Source: SR1 bacterium human oral taxon HOT-345 (lineage in GTDB: Bacteria; Patescibacteriota; Gracilibacteria; Absconditabacterales; Absconditicoccaceae). Taken from it: 64,000 nt of DNA. The notes under the pieces were generated by a model that saw nothing but the letters and a program-made list of their open reading frames with translations, was not told where the DNA came from and searched no databases. The position numbers and the translations under genes are program-made. Shown here piece after piece: positions 9,809 to 20,696 of this stretch. Position 1 is the first letter of the stretch. Each line of letters starts with the position of its first letter. Location of the stretch: NCBI GenBank assembly GCA_003260355.1, contig MPSQ01000002.1:105616-169615 (forward strand), in the 5' to 3' direction.

Positions 9809-12436
9809 ATGTCAGAAACAAAAAAGTATGTCTACTCTTTTTCGGAAGGAAAGGGTGTTGGGAAAGAAATCCTCTGAGGAAAGGGAGCTAATCTCGCTGA
9901 AATGGTAAGTTTAGGTTTGCCAATCCCTTCGGGATTTACTATCACGACGGAAACGTGTGATATTTACTACAAAAACAATAAAAGTTACCCAGCAGAAGTG
10001 GATCAACAGGTAGAAGAACAGCTTCAAGCGCTTGAGGCAAGAATGGGAAAGAAGCTTGGTGATGCGAATGATCCTTTGCTTGTATCTGTAAGATCTGGAG
10101 CTGCAGCTTCACTTCCAGGAATGATGGATACGGTTTTGAATCTTGGACTTAACGATGAATCTGTAGTAGGACTTGCTACCAAGACAGGAAATGAAAGGTT
10201 TGCTTGGGATTCGTATAGAAGATTTATTCAGATGTTTGGAGATGTGGTGATGGAAGTGCCTCATCATGACTTTGAAAAGGCCTTGCAATCTGTAAAAGAT
10301 AAAAAAGGAGTAAAGCTGGATACAGAACTTGATACGGACGACCTCAAAGAAGTTGTAAGACTCTATAAAGAAGTCGTACAGAGAGATACAGGGAAACTTT
10401 TCCCAAATGATGGAAGACAACAGCTTAAAATGGCAATTGATGCGGTATTCAACTCATGGAATAATGAAAGAGCGATTATTTATAGAAGAATCAACGATAT
10501 TAGAGGACTTCTTGGAACTGCGGTAAATGTGCAGTCTATGGTCTTTGGAAATATGGGAGAAACTTCAGGAACGGGAGTATGTTTTACAAGGAATCCTTCT
10601 ACTGGGGAAAATAAATTTTACGGAGAATTTTTGATGAATGCTCAGGGAGAAGATGTGGTAGCTGGAATCAGAACTCCAGCACATATTGAGGAGCTTGATA
10701 AGGTAATGCCTGACTGCTACAAAGAGCTTTGTGATATTTATCACTTGCTGGAAAAGCATTATAAAGATATGCAAGACATGGAGTTTACGATCCAGGAAGG
10801 AAAACTTTATATTCTCCAGACAAGAAGTGGAAAAAGAACTGCTGCTGCGGCAGTGAAGATTGCTATGGATATGCTTGGAGAAGGACTTATCGATGAAAAA
10901 ACGGCTGTACTTAGAGTGCAGCCAGAACAGCTTGATAGCTTGCTTCATCCTCAGCTTGATCCTCAGGCTAAAAAGGAAGCTGAACTTCTTGTGAAAGCAC
11001 TTCCTGCTTCGCCAGGTGCAGCTGTGGGTCAGATCGTTTTCTCTGCTGATGTTGCTCATGATTGGAAAGAGAATGGAAAGAAAGTAGTGCTTGTGAGATT
11101 AGAAACTTCACCGGAAGATATTCAAGGAATGATTGCTTCTGAAGGAATCTTGACTGCGAGAGGAGGAATGACTTCTCATGCTGCGGTAGTTGCAAGAGGA
11201 ATGGGAAAATGCTGTGTCTCTGGAGCTGGAGAGCTTGTTATTGATGAAGTTGCGAAGACGGTAACTGTTCATGGAAGGACTTTCAGAGAAGGGGATCAGA
11301 TTTCTCTTGATGGAGGAACGGGAGAAGTGTTTGCTGGAGCATTAAAAGTAGTGGATCCAGAACTTAGTGGAGATTTTGAGAAATTAATGCAGTTGGCGGA
11401 TAAATATAGAAAACTCTGAATTAGAACTAATGCTGATACGCCTCGCGATGCTATTACTGCTAAGAAGTTTGGTGCTGAAGGAATTGGACTTTGTAGGACT
11501 GAACATATGTTCTTTGCTGAGGAAAGAATTAAGGCAGTAAGAGAGATGATTCTTGCGGAAGATGTTGAGGGAAGAAAGAAGGCACTTGCAAAAATCCTTC
11601 CTTATCAGAAATCAGACTTTTATGAACTGATGAAAACTCTAGAAGGAATGCCAGTAACGATCAGATTTTTGGATCCTCCTTTGCATGAATTCCTTCCTCA
11701 AGAAGAAGCTCAGATTGCAGAACTTGCTACTGAACTTGGTGTGAGTGTAGAAAGACTTCATGAGAAAATAGCTTCTCTCCATGAATTTAATCCAATGCTC
11801 GGACATAGAGGATGTAGATTGGCAATTACCTTCCCTGAAATCGCAGAAATGCAGACTGAAGCTGTGATTTCTGCTGCTTGTGAACTCAAGAAAGAAGGAG
11901 TCGATGTTCATCCAGAAATTATGATTCCGCTCGTAGGATTCAAATCAGAATTAGATTTTAATGCTGACATCGTAAGAAAGGTAGCGAAAGCGACGATGGA
12001 TAGATATGCTGTAGACGTGGAATACAAGCTCTGAACTATGATTGAGGTGCCAAGAGGAGCAGTAACTGCTGATAAAGTTGCAGAAACTGCGGAATTCTTC
12101 TCTTTTGGAACGAATGATCTTACTCAGATGGGACTTGGATTCTCTAGAGATGATGCAGGAAAATTTATCAAAGATTATGTAAATAAGAACATCTTTGAAA
12201 AAGATCCTTTCCAGACGCTTGATCAAGAAGGAGTAGGAGAACTTGTGAAGATCGCTGTAGAAAAAGGAAGAGCAACCAGATCAACTATCAAACTCGGAAT
12301 CTGTGGAGAACACGGAGGAGATCCAGCTTCTATAGATTTCTGTCATAGAGTAGGTTTGACCTACGTAAGCTGTAGTCCGTATAGAGTGCCTATCGCAAGA
12401 CTCGCTGCGGCACATGCTGCTTTGAAAAATGGATAA
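9809..12436 (+). CDS. ppdK: pyruvate, phosphate dikinase, 875 aa
   Basis: Interconverts pyruvate + ATP + phosphate and PEP + AMP + diphosphate in the cytosol, the usual PEP/pyruvate step of cells with a pruned glycolysis. Full family length. The N-terminal ATP-grasp part has [11 protein letters not shown] and [10 protein letters not shown]; the swivelling phosphohistidine domain has [16 protein letters not shown], with the catalytic His; the C-terminal TIM barrel has [30 protein letters not shown] and [13 protein letters not shown] encodes three conserved glycines (LGGKGAN, KLGIRTN, KLGTMIEV). The start ATG ([16 protein letters not shown]) gives the canonical N-terminus. Few TGA for its length suggests strong expression. 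It has its own promoter and terminator. Confidence 0.97.
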
Positions 12437-12455
12437 ATGATGAAAAAATACTGAA

Positions 12456-12490
12456 AGCCTGATCCTCTTTGTGAGGTTGGGCTTTTTTTG
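12456..12490 (+). terminator. intrinsic terminator of ppdK
   Basis: AGCCTGATCCTC (12456-12467) pairs with GAGGTTGGGCT (12473-12483) with G-T pairs, followed by seven T. Confidence 0.8.
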
Positions 12491-12794
12491 TTGTGGAAGG
12501 GGTAGGCTTTTATTTAGTCGTTTCATTTTCACTTTTGTAAATCACTCAAATCGTCGTTTTGTTCCATTTTTACTTTTAAAATTTGCTTAGACTAAGCGAT
12601 TTGGAGAAAAAATGAATGTTTTTTTGTGGTGGGGCTGTTTGGAAAAAGTGGAGTTTGTCAATCTATCTCCTCCAGTATTTCTGATGTCATAGGTAAAATA
12701 ATCTCCCAGACAAGAGCTCGCTCCTCCAGAAAATTCAGATTTTTTCTTTTATTAAAGGTGAAATAAGGTCGAAGATATTTTCTTTTTTTGTGGT
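12491..12794. other. unassigned intergenic stretch
   Basis: About 300 bp with no assigned gene. It holds a short perfect inverted repeat GCTTAG-A-CTAAGC (12585-12597). On the minus strand, with TGA read as Gly, two overlapping frames stay open for 60-80 codons (one reads ERALVWEIILPMTSEILEEI), but neither has a credible start. It may be a decayed gene or chance. Confidence 0.3.
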
Positions 12795-12822
12795 TTGAAA
12801 TTTTGGGAGATATCACTATACT
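12795..12822 (+). promoter_or_regulatory. promoter of the LCP-rnc operon
   Basis: TTGAAA (12795-12800), 16-bp spacer, TATACT (12817-12822), 29 bp before the ATG. Confidence 0.65.
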
Positions 12823-12851
12823 CGCTCACTGTATCTTTTATTTATCGTTGT

Positions 12852-14360
12852 ATGATTATGCAAAAAAGGCAGCTTTGACAAACGAAAACTAAAAAATCAT
12901 CGGGTTCGGTTTTGGTAAAATGTGGGATTCTTGTTTTTGCACTGGTAGTGATCTTGGCTCTGATTCATTCTTTTGCACATACTATTAAGGGATTCTTTGT
13001 AGGAGTTGCGAAAGAGACTGTAAAAGTAGTAAGTCAGACTGTTGGGACGCCGATGAAGACAGATGCTTACTGAAATGTGAATGTTCTTTTGGTGGGATAC
13101 GGAGGCGCTGCACATGGTGGAGGGTATTTGGCGGATTCGATCATTGTTGCTTCACGAAATCCAGAATTGGGTGCAGTGAGTATGCTTTCTATTCCAAGAG
13201 ATCTTTATGTGAAGAATCCACTTGGAGGTTATTCAAGGATTAATGCCGTATTTACTCAGCTTTATGGTCGCACGAAGAGTCTTCCTGAGGCTTGATCTGG
13301 CTTTGCTAGAGAATTAGAGAAGATTACAGGATTAGAGATTCCTTATTATGCGACGATTGACTTCTGAGGATTTAAGGGAGTTATTGATAGTTTAGGTGGT
13401 ATTGATGTTAATGTTCCTTATGCGTTGCATGATTATGAGTTCCCAGACGCTAATCTCAAAGGATATGAACCTTTGCATGTAGAAGCTTGACTTCAGCATA
13501 TGGATTGATCCTTAGCACTTAAGTATGCGAGGTCTAGGCATGCTGCTGGACATGCGTCAGATTTTGATCGTTCTTATAGGCAGCAGCTTATTGTTGAGGG
13601 AATTAAGGATAAAATGCTTTCAGGAGGAAACCTTAGCTTGGAAAAGGCAAAACAGCTCTATTCTGGTTATGTAGCAATGGTTAACACTAATGTTTCACTC
13701 AATGAGATGCTTTGGACAATTCAGTATTTAGATAGAGTAAAGCCGTTTTCTTTCTGACTTAATACTTCTTATGGATATGAGAACTTAACTACTCAGAAAG
13801 GAAGTTTTCTCTATGCGCCTCAGAGAGATTTGTTTGGTGGGGCTGCGGTCTTGCTTCCTCTTGGGGCTACGGTTAATAATGTTACTTATTATAAGGCGAT
13901 TCATGAGTATGTGGATTTTATTTCCCATCTTCAGAGATTTCTCCTAGAGAATGCGAAAATTCAAGTCGATAATGGTATTGATAAAGAACTTCTTCGTTCA
14001 AATAAGATGCAAAATGTGAGGGTGGCCAGTAGAGTTGCTTCTAAGATGAAAAGGTATGGATTGGATGTGATTGCTACTGACAACACAGATCCTCTTCCAC
14101 TTACGAGGCTGATTATCAATACTGAAAATGCTGAGGCAAAAGGGTTTGAAGGAACTATTACAGCGATGAGGAACTTTGTGCCGATAGATGAGGTTGTGTA
14201 TAATACAGGAGTGGTGAAGAAAATCATCGACGACTATGGGAATGAAGTAGAAGTGTTTACTTGAGCGGATATTCAGCTGATTTTGGGGGCTTCTTATCTT
14301 AGTGGATTGCAAGAACAGCCTTTCAAGTATGATGAACTTGTACTTACCCATCGTGAATAA
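12852..14360 (+). CDS. LytR-CpsA-Psr (LCP) family protein with LytR C-terminal domain, 502 aa
   Basis: LCP enzymes transfer lipid-linked glycopolymers onto peptidoglycan at the outer membrane face. The N-terminus is short and basic, then one membrane segment (about residues 21-40). The LCP domain shows VNVLLVGYGG, ADSIIVAS, MLSIPRDLYV with the conserved Arg, GGFKGVIDSLGGIDV, and KYARSRHA...DFDRSYRQQ, the usual catalytic region. A C-terminal LytR_C-like domain ends ADIQLILGASYL. CGA after IIVAS sits where relatives often have Tyr, fitting Trp. About ten TGA are read as Gly. RNase III follows 20 bp downstream in the same operon. Confidence 0.92.
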
Positions 14361-14380
14361 TTTAGCTATTCATTATTATT

Positions 14381-15115
14381 ATGTATTCTCTTTCTTTGCC
14401 TGAGGAGGTGTATGAGGCACTTCCTCGTCTCAGACAATTCCTTTCTTCTTTGTGATTACCGCTTGAAAAGATTCAGAATTCTGATCTTTTATGTTGCTGT
14501 TTTGTGCATAAGTCTTATGCGGCAGATTTTAAAGTGGCATATGATCATAATGAAAGACTGGAATTTGTCGGGGATGCTATGCTGGAATCGGTGATTGCGA
14601 AGAGGCTTTTCTTGGATTTCCCTGAGATGCCGGAATCTACGATGACACTTTATAAGATTGCTCTCGTAAGGGAGGAAACCCTCTGTAAAGTAGCGAAAAA
14701 AATCTGACTTCATCATCAGCTTTTTATTAGTAAAGGGGAAGAAAGGAATTGAGGCCGTGAAAAAGCCTCGATTACCTCTGATGCAATGGAAGCATTGATT
14801 GGATATCTAGCACTTGATATGGGCTATCCTATTATGGAGCAATTTGTGCTTGATAGTATCTATCCTGAGATTAATGAGGTTTCCAAAAGTCCCGTAAAAT
14901 CTTATAAGACGATGGCACAGGAGCATATTCAAAAATTCTATAAACACTTGCCTGTTTATAATGATTATGATGAGAAGGTTGATGAAAAGTGAAATGTGCT
15001 TCTCTTTCGTTCTGAAATTATTGCTGAAAAAGAGGTGCTTGCGGTAGGTTTCTGAACAAACAAGAAGAAAGCTCAGGAAGATGCTGCAAAAAATTATTGT
15101 GAACAGCTGGAATAG
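14381..15115 (+). CDS. rnc: ribonuclease III, 244 aa
   Basis: Double-strand RNA endonuclease for rRNA and mRNA processing. The RNase III signature NERLEFVGDAMLE (residues about 65-77) and the second metal site TSDAMEALIGYLALD are intact; the C-terminal dsRNA-binding domain starts at SPVKSYKTMAQE and ends TNKKKAQEDAAKNY. Length is typical. TGA stands for Gly six times or so, including VGFGTNKKKAQ. It shares a transcript with the LCP gene and is closed by a strong terminator. Confidence 0.95.
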
Positions 15116-15137
15116 CTTTTAAATTTTGTATATAATG

Positions 15138-15168
15138 ACTGATCTTAAAGATCAGTTTTTTTGTTTTG
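15138..15168 (+). terminator. intrinsic terminator of the LCP-rnc operon
   Basis: CTGATCTT (15139-15146) pairs perfectly with AAGATCAG (15148-15155), followed by seven T. Confidence 0.85.
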
Positions 15169-15454
15169 TCAATATTTTCTTTTTCTTTTGTGGTGTTTTC
15201 GGTGGACTTTGTCGCTTGTTTTTGTGTTGTAAAAGGTGGCTTTATGATTGGCTTTATTGTGTTTTTGTGAGAAAAAAATAAAAAAAAAGTCACAAATAAA
15301 TGTGAATTGCGTAATCATCTGTGTAAGGATGTAGGAGTGAGGTATCTCTACTCTAAAGTCAGGACAGGTGGAAGCTTTTCCTCTTTGAAGGTTGGCTTTT
15401 ACTAAGCAGATGTAAGCTTTTGACAGTTTAATGTCGAAATCGTCTAACTTTGTC

Positions 15455-15482
15455 TTGATTTTAATCTCGGTATTGGTATTAT
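15455..15482 (+). promoter_or_regulatory. candidate promoter of the S-layer-like gene
   Basis: TTGATT (15455-15460), 16-bp spacer, TATTAT (15477-15482). It would start the transcript near 15489, right before the first leader hairpin. A second candidate, TTGACA at 15420-15425 with TCTAAC 17 bp later, is weaker. Confidence 0.5.
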
Positions 15483-15489
15483 CACTCGT

Positions 15490-15726
15490 AAGTTGTCTAT
15501 GTGGAGACATAGAAACGGCTTACTCATACCTTGTTGATCATTAACATTCGTATTCTACTCTTGAAAAACTCAATAAATCGGAATCTTAGCTTCTGATTAG
15601 AGGAAAGATTCAGATTTATGTCTTTTGATGGTCGTAGTATTCGTTGTTCTATGGACAACAGGTAGTACGTTCTTGATGAGGAATATTCCTCACCAAAAAA
15701 GCTTTTATATTTAATTTACACAAAGA
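15490..15726 (+). promoter_or_regulatory. structured 5' leader of the S-layer-like gene
   Basis: About 235 nt without a gene but with four inverted repeats: TCTATGT/ACATAGA around GGAG (15496-15513), GAATCTT/AAGATTC (15581-15611), GTTGT/ACAAC (15643-15659) and a 16-bp perfect palindrome TGAGGAATATTCCTCA (15677-15692) 34 bp before the ATG. Long folded leaders on S-layer mRNAs are known to give stability; that role here is inferred. The 15169-15454 part upstream shows nothing I can support. Confidence 0.5.
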
Positions 15727-18700
15727 ATGAACGTTAAAAAAATGTTCGCAGGCTTGACTGGAGGGTTAATGCTTGCATCAGTTCTTCCTGTATCAGTACT
15801 TGGTGCTGCTTCATACAGTCAGGAACTACAAGAAGCCTACAATTACGCTTATTCAAAGGGTATTACTACTATGAGCCCTATTGATAATGCTAATATGTAC
15901 GGTGAACTTACTAGAGGTCAGTTGGCAAAAATGATCGCTAACTGGGCTGAAAAAGAAATGGGTACTAAAGTTGACACAACTGCTGTTTGCTCTTTCTCAG
16001 ATGCACACACAGCTGAAGGAGACTTGGCTACTTATGTAAAGAAAGCTTGTCAGATGGGATTGATGGGTCAAGGAATTGACAAATTCAGACCAAATGATAA
16101 AGTAACAAGAGGTGAATTTGGAACAACTCTTTCTAGAGCTCTTTGGGGAGACAAGTACAATGGAGCTACTCCATTCTACAAGAATCATCTTGAGGCTTTG
16201 AGAGATGCTGGAATCATGAAAATGATTGATACTCCAAATCAAATGGAAATTAGAGGATATGTAATGCTTATGCTTATGAGATCAGTTAATGTAGTTACTC
16301 CTTCTGAATGTAAGGATCCTGCTGTGATCTTGGCTTGTGCATTAGGTGGTGATGCTTGTCCTGCTAGATGTAAGGGTAAGACACCAGATACTACTAATAC
16401 AGGAACTAATAATACTGCTGGAGATTTGAATATCAACGTAGTTGATTACTCAAACCAGATTAGGTCTGTTCCTATGGTTGGTATTTCTATCTTCAACGCT
16501 ATCAAATTTGATGCTACTAATGATGTAACTGTTAATTCAGTTACTTTGGAAAGAGTTGGTCTTTCTAGTAGATCAGACATCAAAGGTGTATGGTTCGAAA
16601 AGGATGGTATCGCTGTATCATCTAGAGGAACTGTAGCTACAGATGGAAAAGTTATGACTAACTTCAACAAAGGTTTCAAGGTTAAGTCATCAGAAACGCT
16701 TGATCTAGTTGTAGAACTTAGCGGAGCTAGTGCAGGTGCAGAAGTTGCATTCAAGTTTATTGGTGTAGATTCTACTGCTAAAAATGCTGTTTACAACGCT
16801 GTAACTTCAACTTATAGAACTGCTAAATATGATGTAGCTGCTCTTGATTTCTCTAATGTTGGAGGAACTGGTAATGTTGTTTACAAGCTTGGAAATCAAT
16901 CAGAATTGACTTTTGGACAATTCAAGGTTTCAAATCAAGCTAAGGGAGACGATAGAAATGTATTCTTGAAATCTGTTACTTTCAGAAACAACGGAACAGC
17001 AGATCTTAACTCTCTTCTTAAGAATGTAAAGGTTATGAGAGATAATAAAGTAGTTTCTAAGTCTGTATCTATGGATGGAAGAAACATTACTATTACTCTT
17101 GAAGATACTATCAACGCAGGAAAAGCAGTTGTTTATACTGTAATGGGTGAAGTAGCTTCTCTAGAAAGAGTTGGTGATACTGTTCAACTTGAACTTAGAA
17201 AGGATAGAGACTTGGTAGCTTATGAAGCTTCAACTAAGTTTAGAACTACTATGAATAAGCCTATTCAGGATAATTCATGGATCATGAAGAATTACAAGAT
17301 CGATGGTGGTAGAGTTACTCTTACAAACACTGCTGCATTCCCTAAAACAGTTGATGCAGGAAGTGGATCTTCAGATGTTGTAATCGCAGATGGTACTCTT
17401 ACTGTTGCTGAACCAATCAAGCTTCCTAAGATGACTCTTGCTGTAAATAATACAGGTGTTGTTAGATCTCTTGTTCTTGAAATCGGAGGATCTAGATATG
17501 CATCTACTGTAAATGGAACAGCTTTCGTATTTGATGATGTATATGTAAATAAGACAGCTTCTATTAAGCTTATCGCTTCATTAGAATCTTTGCCTGCACA
17601 TAACTCAGTTCAGTTTGTTCCAACAACAATCGGATCATTGGCTTTCGGTTCTGCAAAGGGTGAATATACTAATAACTCAGAAGATTTGAAAGGAAATGAT
17701 ATCGCTGGTGCAGTACAAATTGCTAAGATTAATGTAAAAGAAGCTCAATTCACTCTTAAGAATAAAGCCTCTTCAACACAGAAAGTAACATTGACTGAAT
17801 CTTCTATCAAGACAATCTTTGAAGGAGAAATGGTTGCTCCTAAGGGAGATATTAATGTAACTGAGGTAACTCTTTCTGGACTTAATGCTACTGGAATTAC
17901 TGATAGTTCACAAATTGATCTTCAGCTCTATATCAATGATACTCCTGTATCTAATGCAACTTATAGAAGAGGAAATAATGTTGTAACATTCTACAATGTA
18001 GGAACTGCAACAAAAACTCCTTCTAAGTTTAGAATTGATGCTACTCCTACAATGACTCAGACTGGAGACTTCGTATTTGACGTAGTTGCTAAAGGAACTG
18101 ATACTAACGGAAATACTGCAACAACTGCAGCTGTAAAGACTGTTAAATTGTCTGTAGTAGAATCTTCAAATGTATCTGTAGCTAATGCTAATGCTGTTAG
18201 CCAGGTAGTGAATGAAGGATCAAATGCTGAATTGACAAAGTTCACATTGTCTGCTAGAAATGGTTCAATCAACCTTACAGGTCTTAAGTTGAACTATAGT
18301 GGTTCCGTTGCTGCATTGAATGGACAGTCTGTGACTGTTGAAGTAAATGGAAATAGCTATACTGCTACTTCAACTGCTGCTGGTGTTGAATTCACTGGTC
18401 TTAACGTTACTCTTAACGAAGGAAATCATAATGTAGTATTCACAACGAATATTAACACTGATGGTCAACCTAATGGTGTTGCTGTTGAAGTTGCATCGGC
18501 AGAAGTGAGAGGAGACTTCCCAACAGTTACTAAGGCTATTAACTCTAAGTACTTGTTCGTAAAGGCATTCCCTAAATTGTCTGTAGTAAGTGCTAAGGAT
18601 AATCAGTTGGTAGTTAAAATTGAAAATGTATCTGATGATGATATTACTATCACAGATTACGTTGCTGTTAATGCTGATCCTACGTCAACAACTCTTAATG

Positions 18701-18918
18701 GTCAGTCTGTTACTAGTCCAATTCCTGTAGGAAAGCAGGTTACTCTTGCTAAGGGACAATCAACTGAGCTTAAGATGAATATTACTGCAGCTTGAACTCT
18801 TAAGTTGACAGGATTGAAGTATCAGGTAGTTGATGGTACGCCTTATAACTATACAGTAAATGATAACTATACAAATATCGCTACTTGGGGAACTCTTCAG
18901 GTTGTATATAAGTCATAG
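15727..18918 (+). CDS. S-layer-like surface protein with N-terminal SLH-like module, 1063 aa
   Basis: Probably the main surface-layer protein. Signal peptide MNVKKMFAGLTGGLMLASVLPVSVLGA, then three SLH-like segments (about residues 30-200: LTRGQLAKMIANWAEKEMG, FRPNDKVTRGEFGTTLSRAL, HLEALRDAGIMK, EIRGYVMLMLMRS). A CKDPAVILACALGGDACPARCKG insert has five Cys. After a Thr/Asn linker (TPDTTNTGTNNT) about 800 residues of beta-sandwich-like repeats follow. Codon use differs from its neighbours: only one TGA, near the C-terminus, no CGA/CGG noticed, and Gly by GGA/GGT, as expected for a very highly expressed gene. It has a long leader and a UUCG-loop terminator. Confidence 0.88.
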
Positions 18919-18939
18919 TATTATTGCTACTTAGGATTA

Positions 18940-18977
18940 AACTCTTGGCTTCGGCTGAGAGTTTTTTCTTTTTTAGA
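18940..18977 (+). terminator. strong terminator with TTCG tetraloop
   Basis: A 10-bp stem from AACTCTTGGC to GCTGAGAGTT closed by TTCG (18950-18953), followed by T-rich sequence. Suits a highly transcribed gene. Confidence 0.9.
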
Positions 18978-19266
18978 ATTTTTCTGAATGAGGTTATGCT
19001 TTTCTCTTGAAAAGATGAATGATATTCACTAGAATCAGCTTAGATTTAGTTCTTGAAGTCTAAAAGAGGAGCTATATCTCATAAAATATCTATGTTAGAT
19101 GCATTATCCATGAAAAAGGTTTAATTGTATTCAAGTCTTTGCTTTGATAATTGCGAATACTTATTGATAATCAGACAAATTATGCCTTTTTTGCTTTAAT
19201 TCGGATGGTTTTGATTGATTTTGCATGTGGCTGTTCTCTTTTTTTACTTACTATATGATTCATTCT
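18978..19266. other. intergenic region before murG
   Basis: About 290 bp, AT-rich. No gene and no well-spaced promoter found; the murG promoter must be here or unusual in form. Confidence 0.4.
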
Positions 19267-20355
19267 ATGAAATTTCCCAATATAGCACGAGCAGGATGAG
19301 GAACTGGTGGTCATGTCTTCCCAATCAAAAGCCTCATCCAACATCTCCAAACTCATTCAGACCTCAAAGGAAAAATCGCTCAAATGTTCCGATTTGGAAC
19401 TTCAAACAGTCTAGAACAAGAAACCTGTTCTAAACTTCAAAAAAGCATCAAAAATCTGACCTTTCATTCCATTTATTCTTGAAAACGAAGGAGAGAAAAG
19501 GGAATTTGAGCTTTGATACAAAATGTCAGAGACCTCTTTTTCTTTACGATTGGACTTTTCCAGTCAGTTTTTTATCTGTTGCGCTTCAAGATTGATGTGG
19601 TCTTCTGTAAAGGAGGGTATGTCGCATTACCCGTCGTATTTGCAGCGAAATTGCTCGGCAAGAAAATCATCGTCCACGAATCTGATGTCCATCCTTGATT
19701 AGTAAACCGTATTGCTGGAAAGTTTTCAGCCAAGAATTTTTCTGGCTTCCCGTGAGTACTTCCGAAAACCCAAGTCGTAGGACAAATCCTTTCTGAAGAC
19801 TTATTACCAGCAGAAGACTCCCCTCTTTCTTGAGATAAAAAGCAGACACAAGTCCTCGTAATGTGAGGATCTCAAGGCTCAAAAAATCTCTATGAAGCTC
19901 TTGCAAAAGTATTGAAGACAACTCCAGAACTTGCAGAAATGCACTTCACGATCATTCTCGGGAAACTCAACCAAGACCTCGCTCAACTTTTTTCTGATTT
20001 TCCAAATGTGGAGACCTTGGCTTTTGTGAGTCAAAAAGAGATCGGTCGCCTCTATCTTCAGTCCGATATTGCGATCACGAGAGCAGGGACGACTTCACTT
20101 GCAGAGCAGGAACTTTTTGATCTAAAATTATTGATGATTCCAATTCCACGAACCCACGACCAGCTAGACAATGCGGAGCGATATGTTGAGCATAAAGACT
20201 GAATTCTGATCCAGCAGGATGATCCTGATTTCCTTGAGCAGCTCAAAAATCATCTACTTGCTTTGCAATCCTTCAAAAAAAGCTTATCTTCTAGGGACAG
20301 AAAAGCTGAAATCCGCAAGGCAAAGGATCAGATTTTAGAACAGATGCTTGACTAA
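19267..20355 (+). CDS. murG: UDP-GlcNAc:lipid I N-acetylglucosaminyltransferase MurG, 362 aa
   Basis: Makes lipid II at the cytoplasmic face of the membrane. The N-terminal loop GGGTGGHVFP (residues about 10-19) is intact, with the first of its glycines as TGA. Further family marks are FCKGGYVALPVVFAAKLLG, HESDVHPGLVNRIAG, VLVMGGSQGSKNL (one Gly is TGA) and the C-terminal UDP-sugar site ITRAGTTSLAEQE. Conserved arginines use CGT and AGA; CGA stands at positions where relatives have aromatic or variable residues (IA.AGGGTGG, MF.FGTSNS, NAE.YVE). Length is normal. murC lies 340 bp downstream. Confidence 0.93.
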
Positions 20356-20469
20356 TCTCAAGCTAGCACTCTCCTTCTGAGGTAAAGCCGAAAAAGTAGA
20401 AAAGATAGCATACATCTTTCAAATCATAATGTTTCATTCTCGTAAAGCGAATCCTTACCACGAGTAAAC
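20356..20469. other. short spacer before the repeat pair
   Basis: No gene. With the repeats and the following 72 bp it makes the 341-bp gap between murG and murC. Confidence 0.4.
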
Positions 20470-20545
20470 TCGTCATCGGGAGGCGAAGCTGTGGTGATCC
20501 AGAAGACTATAATAACTGGATTGCTTCACTTCGTTCGCAATGACC
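20470..20545 (+). repeat. interspersed palindromic repeat, copy 1
   Basis: Imperfect hairpin whose arms read CGTCATCGGGAGGCGAAGCT...TGATCCAG and CTGGATTGCTTCACTTCG...GCAATGACC. The sequence resembles the widely spread bacterial intergenic element that contains ATTGCGAACGAAGTGAAGC. The copy 2 core is nearly identical. Confidence 0.75.
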
Positions 20546-20624
20546 GTTATCGCGAGGGAGCAAGGTGACCGTGGTGATCTAGAAAAGTATAATAACTGGA
20601 TTGCTTCACTTCGTTCGCAATGAC
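20546..20624 (+). repeat. interspersed palindromic repeat, copy 2
   Basis: Directly follows copy 1. The block from GTGGTGATC to CGCAATGAC (20571-20624) differs from copy 1 (20491-20544) at only a handful of positions; the left arm is more diverged. Non-coding. Confidence 0.75.
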
Positions 20625-20696
20625 AAGCTACATTAGATTGCTTTACGATCGCTCCTAACAACTTATATCCTTTTACATCCTCATTCCCCAAATCCT

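Noticed and set aside
15169..15510. 113-codon minus-strand frame upstream of the S-layer gene
   Set aside because: Overlaps the LCP-rnc terminator side and the promoter of the S-layer gene; composition is His/Lys/Thr noise typical of AT-rich intergenic sequence.
20473..20691. 72-codon minus-strand frame with CHCERSEAIQ and VIANEVKQSS
   Set aside because: These peptides are translations of the palindromic intergenic repeat, not a protein.
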